Positions 18,541 to 27,813 of a DNA stretch of 64,000 nucleotides are shown here, piece after piece. Both the position numbers and the translations under genes were made by a program. The notes beneath the pieces were generated by a model. That model saw nothing but the letters and a program-made list of their open reading frames with translations, did no database searches and was not told the DNA's origin. Numbering within the stretch: position 1 is the stretch's first letter; each line of letters opens with the position of its first letter. Source of the stretch: Endozoicomonas sp. NE40 (GTDB lineage: Bacteria; Pseudomonadota; Gammaproteobacteria; Pseudomonadales; Endozoicomonadaceae); the NCBI RefSeq assembly GCF_040549045.1, contig NZ_JBEWTB010000002.1, positions 2,139,501 to 2,203,500 on the forward strand, written 5' to 3'.

Positions 18541-18954
18541 TCACCGGGTTGGGATGATCAGGGTATTATCCGAAGCACTGGCAAACTTCCATAAATCAGC
18601 AGGACTGCCACGCCCAACACCTTCAACGCTTTCATCCATACCCCTTTCATCCACGCACAGCCCGCAGTTAATCCACTCCAGACTGCCACCACTGGCTTCT
18701 GCCAGCTTATGCAGGGCAATGACCCATTTATGCGACAGCGGATGATCTTCTTCGTCCACATCCCGGCCATGCACTGCATTGGCATGAGGTCGTTGCCGGG
18801 CAAAGGCCAGGCCCACAGCGCCTTCATAGGCAAAGACTTTCAGGTTATGCCCTTCTCGTGCGGCAATATCCAGTAAACGAAATGCCGTGGTTGTCCGGGA
18901 ATTTTCAAACGGAGCATCCATCAACGCAAAGGTCAGGGTTTTCTGTTCAGACAT
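18541..18954 (-). CDS. DsrE-like sulfur-relay family protein (second of a trio)
   Basis: 137 residues; closest of the three to canonical DsrE. N-terminus TLTFALMDAPFENSRTTTAFRLL, then EGHNLKVFAYEGAVGLAF, and a cysteine segment WINCGLCVDERGM where DsrE has its sulfur-accepting cysteine. Two cysteines (NC and LC) lie at that site. It has 23 bases to the previous gene and 9 to the next. Likely a cytoplasmic sulfur carrier or part of a hetero-oligomer with its neighbours. Confidence 0.8.
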   Translation of the reverse strand: MSEQKTLTFALMDAPFENSRTTTAFRLLDIAAREGHNLKVFAYEGAVGLAFARQRPHANAVHGRDVDEEDHPLSHKWVIALHKLAEASGGSLEWINCGLCVDERGMDESVEGVGRGSPADLWKFASASDNTLIIPTR

Positions 18955-18977
18955 TCAAAACTCCGATACAACGATTA

Positions 18978-19301
18978 TCAATGCCAAAGTACTTTTCTGC
19001 CCTGTACCATTTGCTCAATAACTACATCAAGCGGCGCAGCCATAATCCCTTCAGCCAGAGAACCCGGGTCAATGCCCCGTTCCTGAAGGGAAAAGTCATC
19101 TGCAAGGATTTCTACACCTTGTCGGGACATATCAGTCAGTGTTCTGGAAGCATCGCACGGGCGGGCAGGAAGAACGCCATTTTGCACCAGAAGCAAAGTG
19201 ACCTTCCTGCCACTTTTCACAAGCTCTTCTGCCAACTGATGATAATGACTGCAGCCGCTGTCAAACGGGTCCCGGGATTCGATCAACAGATAATCGGACA
19301 T
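18978..19301 (-). CDS. DsrE-like sulfur-relay family protein (first of a trio)
   Basis: 107 residues. Starts MSDYLLIESRDPFDSGC, then VTLLLVQNGVLPARPCDAS (the typical QNGV-type strand-loop of DsrE/F), then ILADDFSLQERGI and ends VLWH. Cysteines C17 and that of ARPC are candidates for sulfur transfer. It follows ptsP by 62 bases on the same strand and leads the DsrE operon. Confidence 0.78.
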   Translation of the reverse strand: MSDYLLIESRDPFDSGCSHYHQLAEELVKSGRKVTLLLVQNGVLPARPCDASRTLTDMSRQGVEILADDFSLQERGIDPGSLAEGIMAAPLDVVIEQMVQGRKVLWH

Positions 19302-19363
19302 ACTGGCACCTTTTAATCAATGCCAGAAGAATAGACAACAATCGGAGAAAAGGGGGAAGGAAA

Positions 19364-21640
19364 TCAGTCGGTGAATCGGCGGCTCTTAATACCCAGAACT
19401 TTACCAAGTCCTTCACGACACAGTGCCAGCTCAAGAGAGCTGCGAATCACCTGAGCGTTATCCATCGTCAACACTTCAGCCAGTATATCCCTGGCCTTTT
19501 CCATGGTCATCCGCCTCAATGCCCACTTCACTTTAAGCAGGTTGGTGGCACTCATGGACAACATATCAACACCCATTGCCATTAACAGGACTGCCGCTGC
19601 AGGGTCTCCGGCAAGTTCGCCACAAATGCTGACGGTTTTACCTTCTTTATGGGCATCTTCAACGACTTTCTGCAAAGCCTGTAACACCGCCGGATGGTAG
19701 GAATTATACAGGTCGGCCACACGGGGGTTATTCCGGTCAACCGCCAGCAGGTACTGAGTAAGGTCATTAGAGCCGATGGACAGGAAGTCAACCTGCTTTG
19801 CCAGATCCCTGACCTGATAGACCGCCGCTGGTACCTCGATCATGACACCGACCGGCGGCATCACCACAGGCAGACCTTCAGACAATACTTCGGTATGCGC
19901 GCGATGAATAAGGTGCATCGCCTCTTCCACCTCAAACACGCTGGTAATCATTGGCAGCATAATCCGGAGGTTATCCAGCCCGACACTGGCCTTGAGCATG
20001 GCCCGCACCTGCACCAGAAAAATTTCCGGATGATCCAGTGTCACCCGAATGCCTCGCCAGCCAAGGAACGGATTATCTTCTTCAATCGGGAAATAACTCA
20101 GGGACTTATCACCACCAATATCAAGTGTTCGCATGGTCACAGGTCTTGGCGCAAAGGCTTCCAGCTGGTGCCGGTAGATTTTTTCCTGTTCCAGTTCGCT
20201 GGGAAAGCGTTCTCTCAGCAGGAAGGGTACTTCTGTCCTGTAAAGACCCACACCTTCAGCTCCCCGATCCAGTGAACGAACGGTATCAGTCATCAACCCG
20301 GTGTTTACCCACAGAGGTATTCGATAGTTATCAGGCGTCAGGCAGGGCAAACCACTGATTGCTTCAAGCCCTTCGGTAAACTGCTGCTCCTCTTCAACCA
20401 CCACCTGATAGTGTTCCAGCAATTCAGCGGAAGGGGTTGAGTAAACCAGCCCAAGGTTACCGTCAACGATTAGCTGATTTCCCGACAGTTTCAGGAAAGG
20501 CAGATCAACGGCTCCCATCACCGTAGGAATACCAAGCGCCCTGGCCAGAATGGCGGCATGCGAATTGCCTGATCCCTGCACAGACACCAGACCTGACAGC
20601 TGCTCATGAGGAACGTCGGCCAGCATGACAGGTGTCAGCTCTTCACTGACCAGAATCGTATTGTCCGGATAACTGATGCTGTTTTTGTCTTCTTTCTGGA
20701 GGTAGGACAGCACCCGTCGACCAAGGTCTTTGACATCCGCTGCACGTTCCCGCAGGTAAGCATCTTCCATCTTTTCGAAATTACGGACATGCTCATCAAT
20801 CACATACCGCAGGGCACCGGGAGCCCAGCTCCCTGCCCTTATCTGGTTACGGATTTCAAGCCCTAAAGCATTGTCGTCCAGCATACGGAGATAAACATCA
20901 AACAAAGCCTGTTCTTCGACGGGGAGCAGGTCTGAGAGTTTTTCTGCCGTTGCTTTCATATCCGTACGAACGGCTTCCAGCGCCCGATCCAACAAAGCCA
21001 GTTCTGCGTCAAGATCGTCATGCTGTCGATCAGGCACAGACCCCAGGTCAGCCGGAGGTGCAACGACAACTGCTTCACCGATGGCAACACCTGAGGCACC
21101 GGCAGTACCCTGAAATCTGGCCGTTTTTCTGGGGTTGTTCGGTGTAACGAGAAGGGAGCCTGTGGCTTCGGCGTGGGCTATCACTCCTGCCAGCTGGGCA
21201 GACATGGTAACCAAAAACGCTTCTTCGTGTTCATCAAAACGACGGCGTTCTTTTTGCTGAACCACCATAACACCAAGGATCTGGCGATGATGGATAATAG
21301 GCACCCCGAGAAACGAATGATAACGTTCCTCGCCGGTTTCTTTGATGTAGAGAAATCTGGGATGTGCAGCAGCGTCTTCAAGGTTGATCGGCTCTTCCCG
21401 GAGCCCGACCTGCCCGACCAGCCCTTCGGACTGGGTCATTTTCACCACCCCGACTGCAGAAGGGTTCAGCCCTTCCGTAGCACTCAGGGTGTATTCACTC
21501 TGTTCCTGGTCGAACAGGTAAACGGAACAGACGTCTGTCTTCATGGCGTCACGAACACGCTGCACAATAATCTGCAACGCAGCCCTGAGGTCAGAGGCAG
21601 CACTGACTTCCTGAACAATTGTGCGCAGGGTGTTCAACAT
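19364..21640 (-). CDS. ptsP: PtsP, phosphoenolpyruvate-protein phosphotransferase of the nitrogen PTS
   Basis: 758 residues. N-terminal GAF domain (about 1-160), then an enzyme I-type core: PEP-utilising N domain, phospho-histidine in GSGNSHAAILARALG, and C-terminal PEP-binding barrel with MRTLDIGGDKSL, GSNDLTQYLLAVDRNNP and active-site cysteine in SICGELAGDP. It starts the PtsP-NPr-EIIA(Ntr) relay, which senses nitrogen through glutamine/2-oxoglutarate and tunes potassium and carbon/nitrogen responses. The gene follows rppH on the same strand, the conserved order in gammaproteobacteria. Confidence 0.96.
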   Translation of the reverse strand: MLNTLRTIVQEVSAASDLRAALQIIVQRVRDAMKTDVCSVYLFDQEQSEYTLSATEGLNPSAVGVVKMTQSEGLVGQVGLREEPINLEDAAAHPRFLYIKETGEERYHSFLGVPIIHHRQILGVMVVQQKERRRFDEHEEAFLVTMSAQLAGVIAHAEATGSLLVTPNNPRKTARFQGTAGASGVAIGEAVVVAPPADLGSVPDRQHDDLDAELALLDRALEAVRTDMKATAEKLSDLLPVEEQALFDVYLRMLDDNALGLEIRNQIRAGSWAPGALRYVIDEHVRNFEKMEDAYLRERAADVKDLGRRVLSYLQKEDKNSISYPDNTILVSEELTPVMLADVPHEQLSGLVSVQGSGNSHAAILARALGIPTVMGAVDLPFLKLSGNQLIVDGNLGLVYSTPSAELLEHYQVVVEEEQQFTEGLEAISGLPCLTPDNYRIPLWVNTGLMTDTVRSLDRGAEGVGLYRTEVPFLLRERFPSELEQEKIYRHQLEAFAPRPVTMRTLDIGGDKSLSYFPIEEDNPFLGWRGIRVTLDHPEIFLVQVRAMLKASVGLDNLRIMLPMITSVFEVEEAMHLIHRAHTEVLSEGLPVVMPPVGVMIEVPAAVYQVRDLAKQVDFLSIGSNDLTQYLLAVDRNNPRVADLYNSYHPAVLQALQKVVEDAHKEGKTVSICGELAGDPAAAVLLMAMGVDMLSMSATNLLKVKWALRRMTMEKARDILAEVLTMDNAQVIRSSLELALCREGLGKVLGIKSRRFTD

Positions 21641-21678
21641 AGTCGTCTGCTCTTAACCTCCGCCTGAAATTCCTTAAT

Positions 21679-21716
21679 CGGTGACGCCTGTATTAAACCG
21701 GTGACGCCTCTATTAA
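21679..21716. repeat. two-copy 20-base tandem repeat between rppH and ptsP
   Basis: CGGTGACGCCTGTATTAA (21679-21696) recurs with one change at 21699-21716, period 20. It lies in the 140-base gap between rppH and ptsP. No function can be assigned. Confidence 0.6.
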
Positions 21717-21780
21717 GCAGTACCTGCCTCAGGTCGTGCCTGTACCGGATAGCATCAACATCAGAGTGTGTCAGGGTTTG

Positions 21781-22272
21781 TCAATCACCGCCACCCTGCA
21801 GGCGTCCAATCCTTGGAGCCAGCTCCCGCAAAGCTCGTCGATACACTTCCCGCTTGAATGACACAACCTGCCCAAGAGGGTACCAATAACTGACCCAACG
21901 CCATCCGTCAAATTCGGGGGACGGTGTATGATCCACGCTGACACGGTCATCGCTTGTGAGCAACTTCAGCAGGAACCACTTCTGTTTCTGTCCGATACAG
22001 AGTGGGTACTGCTCTCTGCGTACAAGACGTCGAGGCAATCGATAACGCAACCATCCCCGGGTACAGGCCAGAATTTCAACGTCTTCCGGCTGAAGACCTA
22101 TCTCTTCATAGAGCTCCCGGTACATGGCCTCTTCCGGAGATTCTCCATCATTGATTCCCCCCTGGGGGAATTGCCATGCGTCCTGTCTTATACGCCGCGC
22201 CCAAAGGACCTGACCGTGTTGATTTGCGAGGATAATACCGACGTTTGGTCTGAATCCATCTGAATCAATCAC
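21781..22272 (-). CDS. rppH: RNA pyrophosphohydrolase
   Basis: 163 residues. Nudix hydrolase that removes pyrophosphate from 5'-triphosphate mRNA ends and so starts RNase E decay. Nudix box GGINDGESPEEAMYRELYEEIGL is complete in spacing (described in pieces: GG, then REL, then EEIG). N-terminus MIDSDGFRPNVGIILAN and AWQFPQGG are RppH-specific. First gene of the rppH-ptsP unit. Confidence 0.96.
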   Translation of the reverse strand: MIDSDGFRPNVGIILANQHGQVLWARRIRQDAWQFPQGGINDGESPEEAMYRELYEEIGLQPEDVEILACTRGWLRYRLPRRLVRREQYPLCIGQKQKWFLLKLLTSDDRVSVDHTPSPEFDGWRWVSYWYPLGQVVSFKREVYRRALRELAPRIGRLQGGGD

Positions 22273-22573
22273 GCCTGCGGCTACCTAAAATGTTTCTTAT
22301 AACGCATTGTTTCACAAACGGCGTAAACACAGCAACGAAGATGCCAATTTACTTGGACTAATATTGATCTGCCTCTGAAAACAGACAGGTTAGTCCTTAC
22401 TTACAGGTTATCTGCATCCACAAACCAGCAAAAATTCCAGTTAAAAGCTGACCTTAGTCCTGTTTTTGTCATATTGATGTCTTAGACTGTTCCGGTCTGA
22501 ACTGCGTCCTTAACTATTTCATGGCCTGCAGTTATAAAAATTTTATCAGCCGTGCAGTCTAGCAGGAGGTTAT
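22273..22573. promoter_or_regulatory. divergent rppH / HAD intergenic region with a long hairpin
   Basis: 301 bases without a gene. GGACTAA (22355-22361) pairs with TTAGTCC (22390-22396), and inner CCT/AGG and CTG/CAG pairs around AAAA extend the stem. A third TTAGTCC occurs at 22454-22460. AGGAGG at 22564-22569 is the ribosome site of the HAD gene. No clear promoter was found. Confidence 0.35.
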
Positions 22574-23230
22574 GTGGCTCTCGCAATCTTTGATCTGGAT
22601 AATACCCTGATCGCCAATGACAGCGATTATCTCTGGGGTGAGTTCGTGTGTGAGCAGGAACTGGTGGATGTGGAAACCTATCGTAAGGGAAACGCTTATT
22701 TTCATCAGCAATATGAGCAGGCTTCTCTGGATATTTATGAGTACCTGAATTTTGCCCTTGAACCACTGACCCGCTACAGCATGGATGAGCTGAAGCAGTA
22801 CCATGAGCTGTTTATGGATCAGCACATTCGCCCGATTATGCTGGAAAAAGCACGGATTCTACTGCAAAAACACCGGAACCGGGGTGATCATCTGATGATC
22901 ATTACCGCCACCAACCGCTTCGTAGTCGAGCCTATCGCCGACGAGTTTGGTGTCGACACACTGCTGGCTATTGAGCTGGAAATAAAGAATAACCGCTACA
23001 CTGGCAAAGTGACTGGTACCCCAACCTTTCAGGACGGCAAGGTAACACGTCTGCAGGAATGGCTGACCGAAAACCCGGGGTTCAGTATGGAAGGCAGCTA
23101 TTTTTACAGTGACTCTAAAAATGACCTGCCGCTGCTGCAAAAGGTGGATTTCCCGTTTGCTGTTAATCCAGACCCTGAGCTGGAAAAAACAGCACGGGAA
23201 AACGACTGGCCGGTGCTTAACCTGCGTTAA
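22574..23230 (+). CDS. HAD-superfamily IB phosphatase
   Basis: 218 residues from a GTG start at 22574, placed 4 bases after AGGAGG; the ATG at 22572 is in another frame. HAD motif I is FDLDNTLI, motif II ITATN, motif III a lysine in DGKVTRL, and motif IV YFYSDSKNDLPLL. This is the SerB/CicA-like IB group, with an alpha-helical cap. The natural substrate is not known; phosphoserine or histidinol phosphate are possible in this group. It lies divergent from rppH, as in pseudomonads. Its stop overlaps the tnaA stop by three bases, tail to tail. Confidence 0.88.
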   Translation: MALAIFDLDNTLIANDSDYLWGEFVCEQELVDVETYRKGNAYFHQQYEQASLDIYEYLNFALEPLTRYSMDELKQYHELFMDQHIRPIMLEKARILLQKHRNRGDHLMIITATNRFVVEPIADEFGVDTLLAIELEIKNNRYTGKVTGTPTFQDGKVTRLQEWLTENPGFSMEGSYFYSDSKNDLPLLQKVDFPFAVNPDPELEKTARENDWPVLNLR

Positions 23231-24612
23231 CCCATTTTAAAGCGGGCTGTAAAATGCCTGAGTACCGGCGGTTCATAAATCATCTGAACACCTTGAATGC
23301 TCTCAGCCCGCTCATTAACCGCCTGTAATGCCTCAGCCACATAATCCATGTGGTCGTTGGTATACACTCTTCTGGGAATCGTCAGGCGCATCAATTCCAT
23401 AGGCGAAGGCTTCTGCTCACCGGTTTTAGGGTCACGCCCAAGCAACAGTGAACCGATTTCAACGCCCCTGACCCCCGACTCCAGATACAGTTCATTGGAC
23501 AATGCCAGTGCCGGAAACTGTTCAGACGGAATATGCGGCAGCATCCTTTTAGCATCAATGAATACAGCATGCCCACCTGTCGGGGACTGAATCGGTATCC
23601 CTGCCTGACTCAGACACTCTCCCAGATACGCAACCTGCCCGATGCGATAGCTGAGAAAGTCTTCGCTCATTCCTTCCCTGAGCCCGGTAGCCAGAGCCTC
23701 CATATCCCGCCCAGTCATACCGCCATAAGTAATAAACCCTTCCATCGGCACACAGCGAACCGATACGTTGCGGTAAAGGTCCTCATCGTCCCGGATACAA
23801 CACAAACCACCGCTGTTCACCACCGGATCTTTTTTGGCCGAGAGCGTCAGCATATCCCCGTAGCTGAACATCTCCCGAATAATGTCCGGCAATGATACCT
23901 CTGCATAATCTGGATCGCGCTGTTTGATAAACCATGCGTTTTCACAGAAGCGCGCACAATCCAGAATAACCGGAATATCATGTTGTCTGGCGATTTCACT
24001 GACGGCTCGTATATTCCCCATGGAAACCGGCTGCCCGCCAACACTGTTGCAGGTGATCGTGATAATAATGCCGGCAATTTGCCTAACTTCCGTTGTGGCA
24101 ATGCTTTCCTGAAGACAGTTAAGGTCAAAGTCACCTTTCCACAGGTCGGCAGAGCCGGTATCAAACGCCTCGGCCTTAACCAGATTAATAGCCTGACCGC
24201 CTGCCAGCTCCACATGAGCTGCCGTGGTGTCAAAGTGGTAGTTAGAAATAAAAACGGGTTGGCTATGGCCGGTCCGGGCTATCAGTTCAGGAAATAAAAT
24301 CTGTTCTGCTCCCCGTCCCTGATGGGTCGGCAGGACATATTCGTAACCAAAGATTTCCTGAGCCACCTGCTGAAGTCGAATAAAGCTTTTACTGCCCGCA
24401 TAAGCCTCATCCCCGACCATTAAGGCAGACCACTGCCGGTCGCTCATGGCACCGGTTCCAGAGTCTGTCAGAAGATCAATGTAAACATCATCGCTCTTTA
24501 ACAGAAAAGGATTGTAGCCCGCTGTCCGTAAAGCCTGTTCCCGCTCAACTCTGGTGGTCATCCGGATCGGCTCCACCATTTTTATACGAAAAGGTTCGGG
24601 TATTCTTTTCAT
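23227..24612 (-). CDS. tnaA: tryptophanase (tryptophan indole-lyase)
   Basis: 461 residues. A PLP enzyme cleaving L-tryptophan to indole, pyruvate and ammonia. Visible: LLTDSGTGAMSD, PTHQGRGAEQI, SNYHFDTTAAH, the PLP lysine in LSAKKD, and VEIGSLLLGRDPKTG near the end. Tyrosine phenol-lyase is the main alternative; it has an arginine (ERG type) where this protein has VEIGS, and a different NYxF region, so tryptophanase is preferred. No TnaC-like leader and no tnaB permease gene are adjacent. It stands alone between convergent HAD and codirectional rlmI. Confidence 0.87.
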   Translation of the reverse strand: MKRIPEPFRIKMVEPIRMTTRVEREQALRTAGYNPFLLKSDDVYIDLLTDSGTGAMSDRQWSALMVGDEAYAGSKSFIRLQQVAQEIFGYEYVLPTHQGRGAEQILFPELIARTGHSQPVFISNYHFDTTAAHVELAGGQAINLVKAEAFDTGSADLWKGDFDLNCLQESIATTEVRQIAGIIITITCNSVGGQPVSMGNIRAVSEIARQHDIPVILDCARFCENAWFIKQRDPDYAEVSLPDIIREMFSYGDMLTLSAKKDPVVNSGGLCCIRDDEDLYRNVSVRCVPMEGFITYGGMTGRDMEALATGLREGMSEDFLSYRIGQVAYLGECLSQAGIPIQSPTGGHAVFIDAKRMLPHIPSEQFPALALSNELYLESGVRGVEIGSLLLGRDPKTGEQKPSPMELMRLTIPRRVYTNDHMDYVAEALQAVNERAESIQGVQMIYEPPVLRHFTARFKMG

Positions 24613-24696
24613 GCCCTGGTTCCGGTTATATAAGAATCAAGACAATAGTTTAGGTGCTGGCAGACATTGCGCCTGCCAAAACCTGTAAACGGAGCT

Positions 24697-25890
24697 TTAT
24701 ACCCGTGTCACCCTGGCAGTCATCGCCTTGATGTATTCCGTTTCCGGAATGGCTGGCAGGATTGGGTGATCCGGTCCCTGATGACCCTGTTCAATAATCT
24801 GCAGGTTTCGCTCAATATGGCGACTGCCTGCACGCAAAGCGTCCAGCATACTGTCACGCTGCAGGTGCATGGAACAGGAACAGGCCACCAGAATGCCATC
24901 CTTGCTCAACAACCGCATGGCCATCTCATTGATGCGGCGGTAAGCCAGTTCACCGGCTTTAATGTCTTTACGGCGTTTAATAAACGCGGGTGGGTCAACA
25001 ATAATGACGTCAAACTGCTCACCTTCGGCTTTCAGCTGTTTCAGGGCCTCAAACGCATCGCCCTGCATGGTGCCGACTTTGTCCTTCAGGCCGTTCAGTT
25101 CGGCATTTCGATGAACCAGATCAACAGCTTTTTCAGAAGCATCCACACAGATCACTTCTTCCGCACCAAAGGCTGCGCACTGAACACCCCAGCCACCGAC
25201 ATAACTGAATACGTCCAGAACCCGCTTGCCTTTTACGTAATGGCGCAGACGGTCACGGTTCAGGCGATGATCGTAGAACCAGCCGGTTTTCTGTCCTTTC
25301 ATGACCGGAGCCAGGAAGCGTACACCGTTTTCTTCCAGCTCCACCTCATCAGGCACTTCGCCATGAGCCACCTCAATGTACTCCGGCAGGTTCTCCAGTT
25401 TGCGGGAAGACCCATCGTTTTTCAGCAAAATACCTGTCGGCTTCAGCACCTGCACCAATGCTTCTACAATCTGGTCTTTCACCAGCTCCATACCGGCCGT
25501 AGAAATCTGCACCACCAGTACATCGTTAAACCGGTCGACCACCAGACCCGGCAAACTGTCGCTGTCACCAAAAATCAATCGGTAGCAGGGCTTGTCGAAC
25601 AAACGCTCACGCAGGCTCAGGGCAACTTTAATTCGATGCACCAGCAGGGATTTGTCGAGCATATACTGTGCATCACGACTCACCAGACGAGCGCAGATCA
25701 GCGTATTCGGATTAACATAACCCGTGCCAATGGCTTTGCCTGCCGCGTTTTCAATGACAACCAGCTCACCGGTAGAGAAACCTTTCAGAGGTGTTGCCTT
25801 AGTGTCGACTTCGTTGCTGTAAATCCACAAATGGCCTGCTTTCAGACGGCGGTCAGCCCGGTCTTTCAGCCGCAATGCTTTATGAGTCAT
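24697..25890 (-). CDS. rlmI: 23S rRNA (cytosine-5) methyltransferase RlmI
   Basis: 397 residues. N-terminal PUA-like domain (RLKAGHLWIYSNEV) followed by a Rossmann SAM methyltransferase. It has GWFYDHRLNRD, VLDVFSYVGGWGVQCA (SAM site), and the catalytic VDPPAFIKRR; a CSCS motif lies near the end. It methylates C1962 of 23S rRNA in E. coli. A long open frame on the opposite strand here is an antisense shadow. Confidence 0.93.
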   Translation of the reverse strand: MTHKALRLKDRADRRLKAGHLWIYSNEVDTKATPLKGFSTGELVVIENAAGKAIGTGYVNPNTLICARLVSRDAQYMLDKSLLVHRIKVALSLRERLFDKPCYRLIFGDSDSLPGLVVDRFNDVLVVQISTAGMELVKDQIVEALVQVLKPTGILLKNDGSSRKLENLPEYIEVAHGEVPDEVELEENGVRFLAPVMKGQKTGWFYDHRLNRDRLRHYVKGKRVLDVFSYVGGWGVQCAAFGAEEVICVDASEKAVDLVHRNAELNGLKDKVGTMQGDAFEALKQLKAEGEQFDVIIVDPPAFIKRRKDIKAGELAYRRINEMAMRLLSKDGILVACSCSMHLQRDSMLDALRAGSRHIERNLQIIEQGHQGPDHPILPAIPETEYIKAMTARVTRV

Positions 25891-25942
25891 AGAGGGGAAT
25901 GCCCGATGGGTAAACAGTTATTAATTAAACAGAGGGAGCGCA

Positions 25943-26413
25943 TTATACAGATTCAAGCGTTCTGGACATCACGATCTTGTCGACACCGCTGATGTTATCC
26001 ACATACTCTTTCACCCTGACGTAGCCACGGTCTTCATAAAACTGGATGGTTTGAATATCAGGACCAAGACATTCCACCTCTATGGATTTACACGTTAGTG
26101 CAACCTGTTCTTCTGCCACGTCCATCAGCATCTGTCCAATCCCCTGCTGACGAAGCGCCTGAGCGACCCAGACAATATCAATTCGATTACTCTGCAAAGC
26201 CAGCATGCCCACAAGGTCTGGCCCATCAACCGCTACCAGCATATCCGGCCAGATACCCTGCACATATTTTTCAATGTCTCCCCCTTCGGACCAGGGGCGC
26301 AACTGCTCAGCCTCAACCAGTTCTCCATAACTGGCCAGCAGGGACTCCTTGCAGAGTTTAACCAGAGGCTTTATATCAATTTCCTGAGCTTTACGAACAA
26401 TTGTACTGCTCAC
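25943..26413 (-). CDS. GNAT-family N-acetyltransferase
   Basis: 156 residues from a GTG at 26413, chosen because AGAGGG lies about 8 bases before it and MSSTIVRKAQEIDI is a typical GNAT opening. The frame continues upstream to 26518, but the ATGs there have no ribosome site. The acetyl-CoA loop is QALRQQGIGQMLMDVA, and FYEDRGYVRV is the usual C-terminal motif. The substrate is unknown. It lies 52 bases upstream of rlmI on the same strand, possibly cotranscribed. Confidence 0.8.
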   Translation of the reverse strand: MSSTIVRKAQEIDIKPLVKLCKESLLASYGELVEAEQLRPWSEGGDIEKYVQGIWPDMLVAVDGPDLVGMLALQSNRIDIVWVAQALRQQGIGQMLMDVAEEQVALTCKSIEVECLGPDIQTIQFYEDRGYVRVKEYVDNISGVDKIVMSRTLESV

Positions 26414-26645
26414 TGGCGTACCCTCTATTAACATCATGAGTGTGCTGCTTATGTTGGGTTGCAGGAGAGGATATTCAACCGGCTGTTTTTCGACCAGGGA
26501 CATTAAGGAGGAAACCACCTGAGAATCAGTAAAAACCCATCAAATTATCCAATAAAACCCATAAGTATTAGAAATATACGGATAGGTTAGGGCTGTGTTC
26601 ATCTTTAGTCTGCTATCTACAGTACTGAAGACAGGAGTATTACCC

Positions 26646-26999
26646 ATGTCCAGTGATAGCCATAACAAGGAAAAACAGCTCATGGAAACCTACCAGGAGT
26701 CCCTTGCCCGGCTGTTGATCAAATATAACGACCTGCCAGACAGCGAACCCCTGCGAGAACTGGTAGCCGCTGCCCAGTCAGGTTTTACCCAGGGTGCCAA
26801 TGAATTTGTTGATCAGGCGTTGCAATCGGTCGAGCCTCAGGAAATAAAAGGGTACCTGCGCACCTATCCACTGGCTCAGGTGCTGATGGGCATTATTAAA
26901 TACCACGAGCTGAACCGTGACACACAAGTGATTCGTAATGTGGTGGAAACCCTGCTGGACAGTCTGGAAGAGCAGGACAGGAACATTACACTGCATTAA
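26646..26999 (+). CDS. small conserved-looking helical protein
   Basis: 117 residues from ATG 26646 with AGGAG nine bases upstream. Mostly helical and acidic (KEKQLMETYQESLARLL, then LREL VAAAQSGFTQGANEF); no signal peptide, cysteines or membrane helix. The family is not recognised. It ends 10 bases before the PhyH-type oxygenase gene and is probably cotranscribed with it. Confidence 0.65.
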   Translation: MSSDSHNKEKQLMETYQESLARLLIKYNDLPDSEPLRELVAAAQSGFTQGANEFVDQALQSVEPQEIKGYLRTYPLAQVLMGIIKYHELNRDTQVIRNVVETLLDSLEEQDRNITLH

Positions 27000-27009
27000 A
27001 CTTCTGGTT

Positions 27010-27813
27010 ATGAACATAACCAGACAACATCAATACAGCTTAGCCACCGAAGGCTATATTGTTCTACCCGGTATTGTTCCCCAGGCGCTCTGTAGCGACG
27101 TGGTAAAGCTTATTATGTCGTTTACCGGGGCAGACCAGACAAAACCGGATAGCTGGTATAAAAAAGATCTGGGACACAATGGTATTGTTCCCATACATCA
27201 ACATCAGGCCATCTGGGATATACGTCAACACCCGTCTATCCATCAGGCATTCGCCAAACTGCTGGCGACCGAAAAGCTCTGGGTCAGGCTTGACCGGCTG
27301 TCATTTAAACCACCGCAAAGGCAGCCAGAAGCCTTCGATAAAAGCAATATTCATCTTGACTTCCCTTATCAAAAAATAACCTCTCTGCGCTTACAGGGGA
27401 TTCTCTATCTCACCGATACGGAAGAAAGCCAGGGTGCATTCTGCTGCGTACCGGAACTGTTCAAACAGCCGGAAGTACTGAAACAGAAAAAAGACCTGTG
27501 GTTCAGTGATGAAGAACTGGAAGGGTACGAAATAAAGAATGTTGCAGCCACAGCCGGAAGCCTGATCATCTGGGATTCACGTCTGCCGCACTCTGGCAAT
27601 ATCAATACATCTGATCAGCCCCGGCTTGCCCAGTACATCTCCATGTGTCCGGAGGATTCGGAAGAGAGCCGTGCCAGCCGAATTGCTCTCTGGCAGGCCA
27701 GACGCGCGCCGGAGAAGTGGCGGAACATGCCTTATCAGCAAGACCCGGAAGATGGGGAGGTGGCAAAGCTGACAGAGCTTGGGCAAAAGCTGTTAGGGCT
27801 GACTCGCTGGTAA
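27010..27813 (+). CDS. PhyH-family 2-oxoglutarate/Fe(II) dioxygenase
   Basis: 267 residues from ATG 27010. The iron facial triad is visible: H-x-D in NIHLDFP, the distal histidine in RLPHSGNI, and the 2-oxoglutarate-binding arginine in QPRLAQY. The N-terminus YSLATEGYIVLPG is typical of phytanoyl-CoA dioxygenase relatives. Substrate unknown; the family hydroxylates small molecules and lipids. Last 21 bases overlap the end of the convergent amidohydrolase remnant. Confidence 0.82.
   Translation: MNITRQHQYSLATEGYIVLPGIVPQALCSDVVKLIMSFTGADQTKPDSWYKKDLGHNGIVPIHQHQAIWDIRQHPSIHQAFAKLLATEKLWVRLDRLSFKPPQRQPEAFDKSNIHLDFPYQKITSLRLQGILYLTDTEESQGAFCCVPELFKQPEVLKQKKDLWFSDEELEGYEIKNVAATAGSLIIWDSRLPHSGNINTSDQPRLAQYISMCPEDSEESRASRIALWQARRAPEKWRNMPYQQDPEDGEVAKLTELGQKLLGLTRW

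Noticed and set aside
24613..24696. tnaC-type leader
   Set aside because: The 84 bases between tnaA and rlmI lie upstream of the tnaA start, and no short Trp-containing open frame with a ribosome site is visible there.
24667..25992. A 441-codon open frame on the plus strand
   Set aside because: It lies antisense over rlmI, has a His/Gln-rich composition with no domain motif, and the minus-strand frame has clear methyltransferase motifs.
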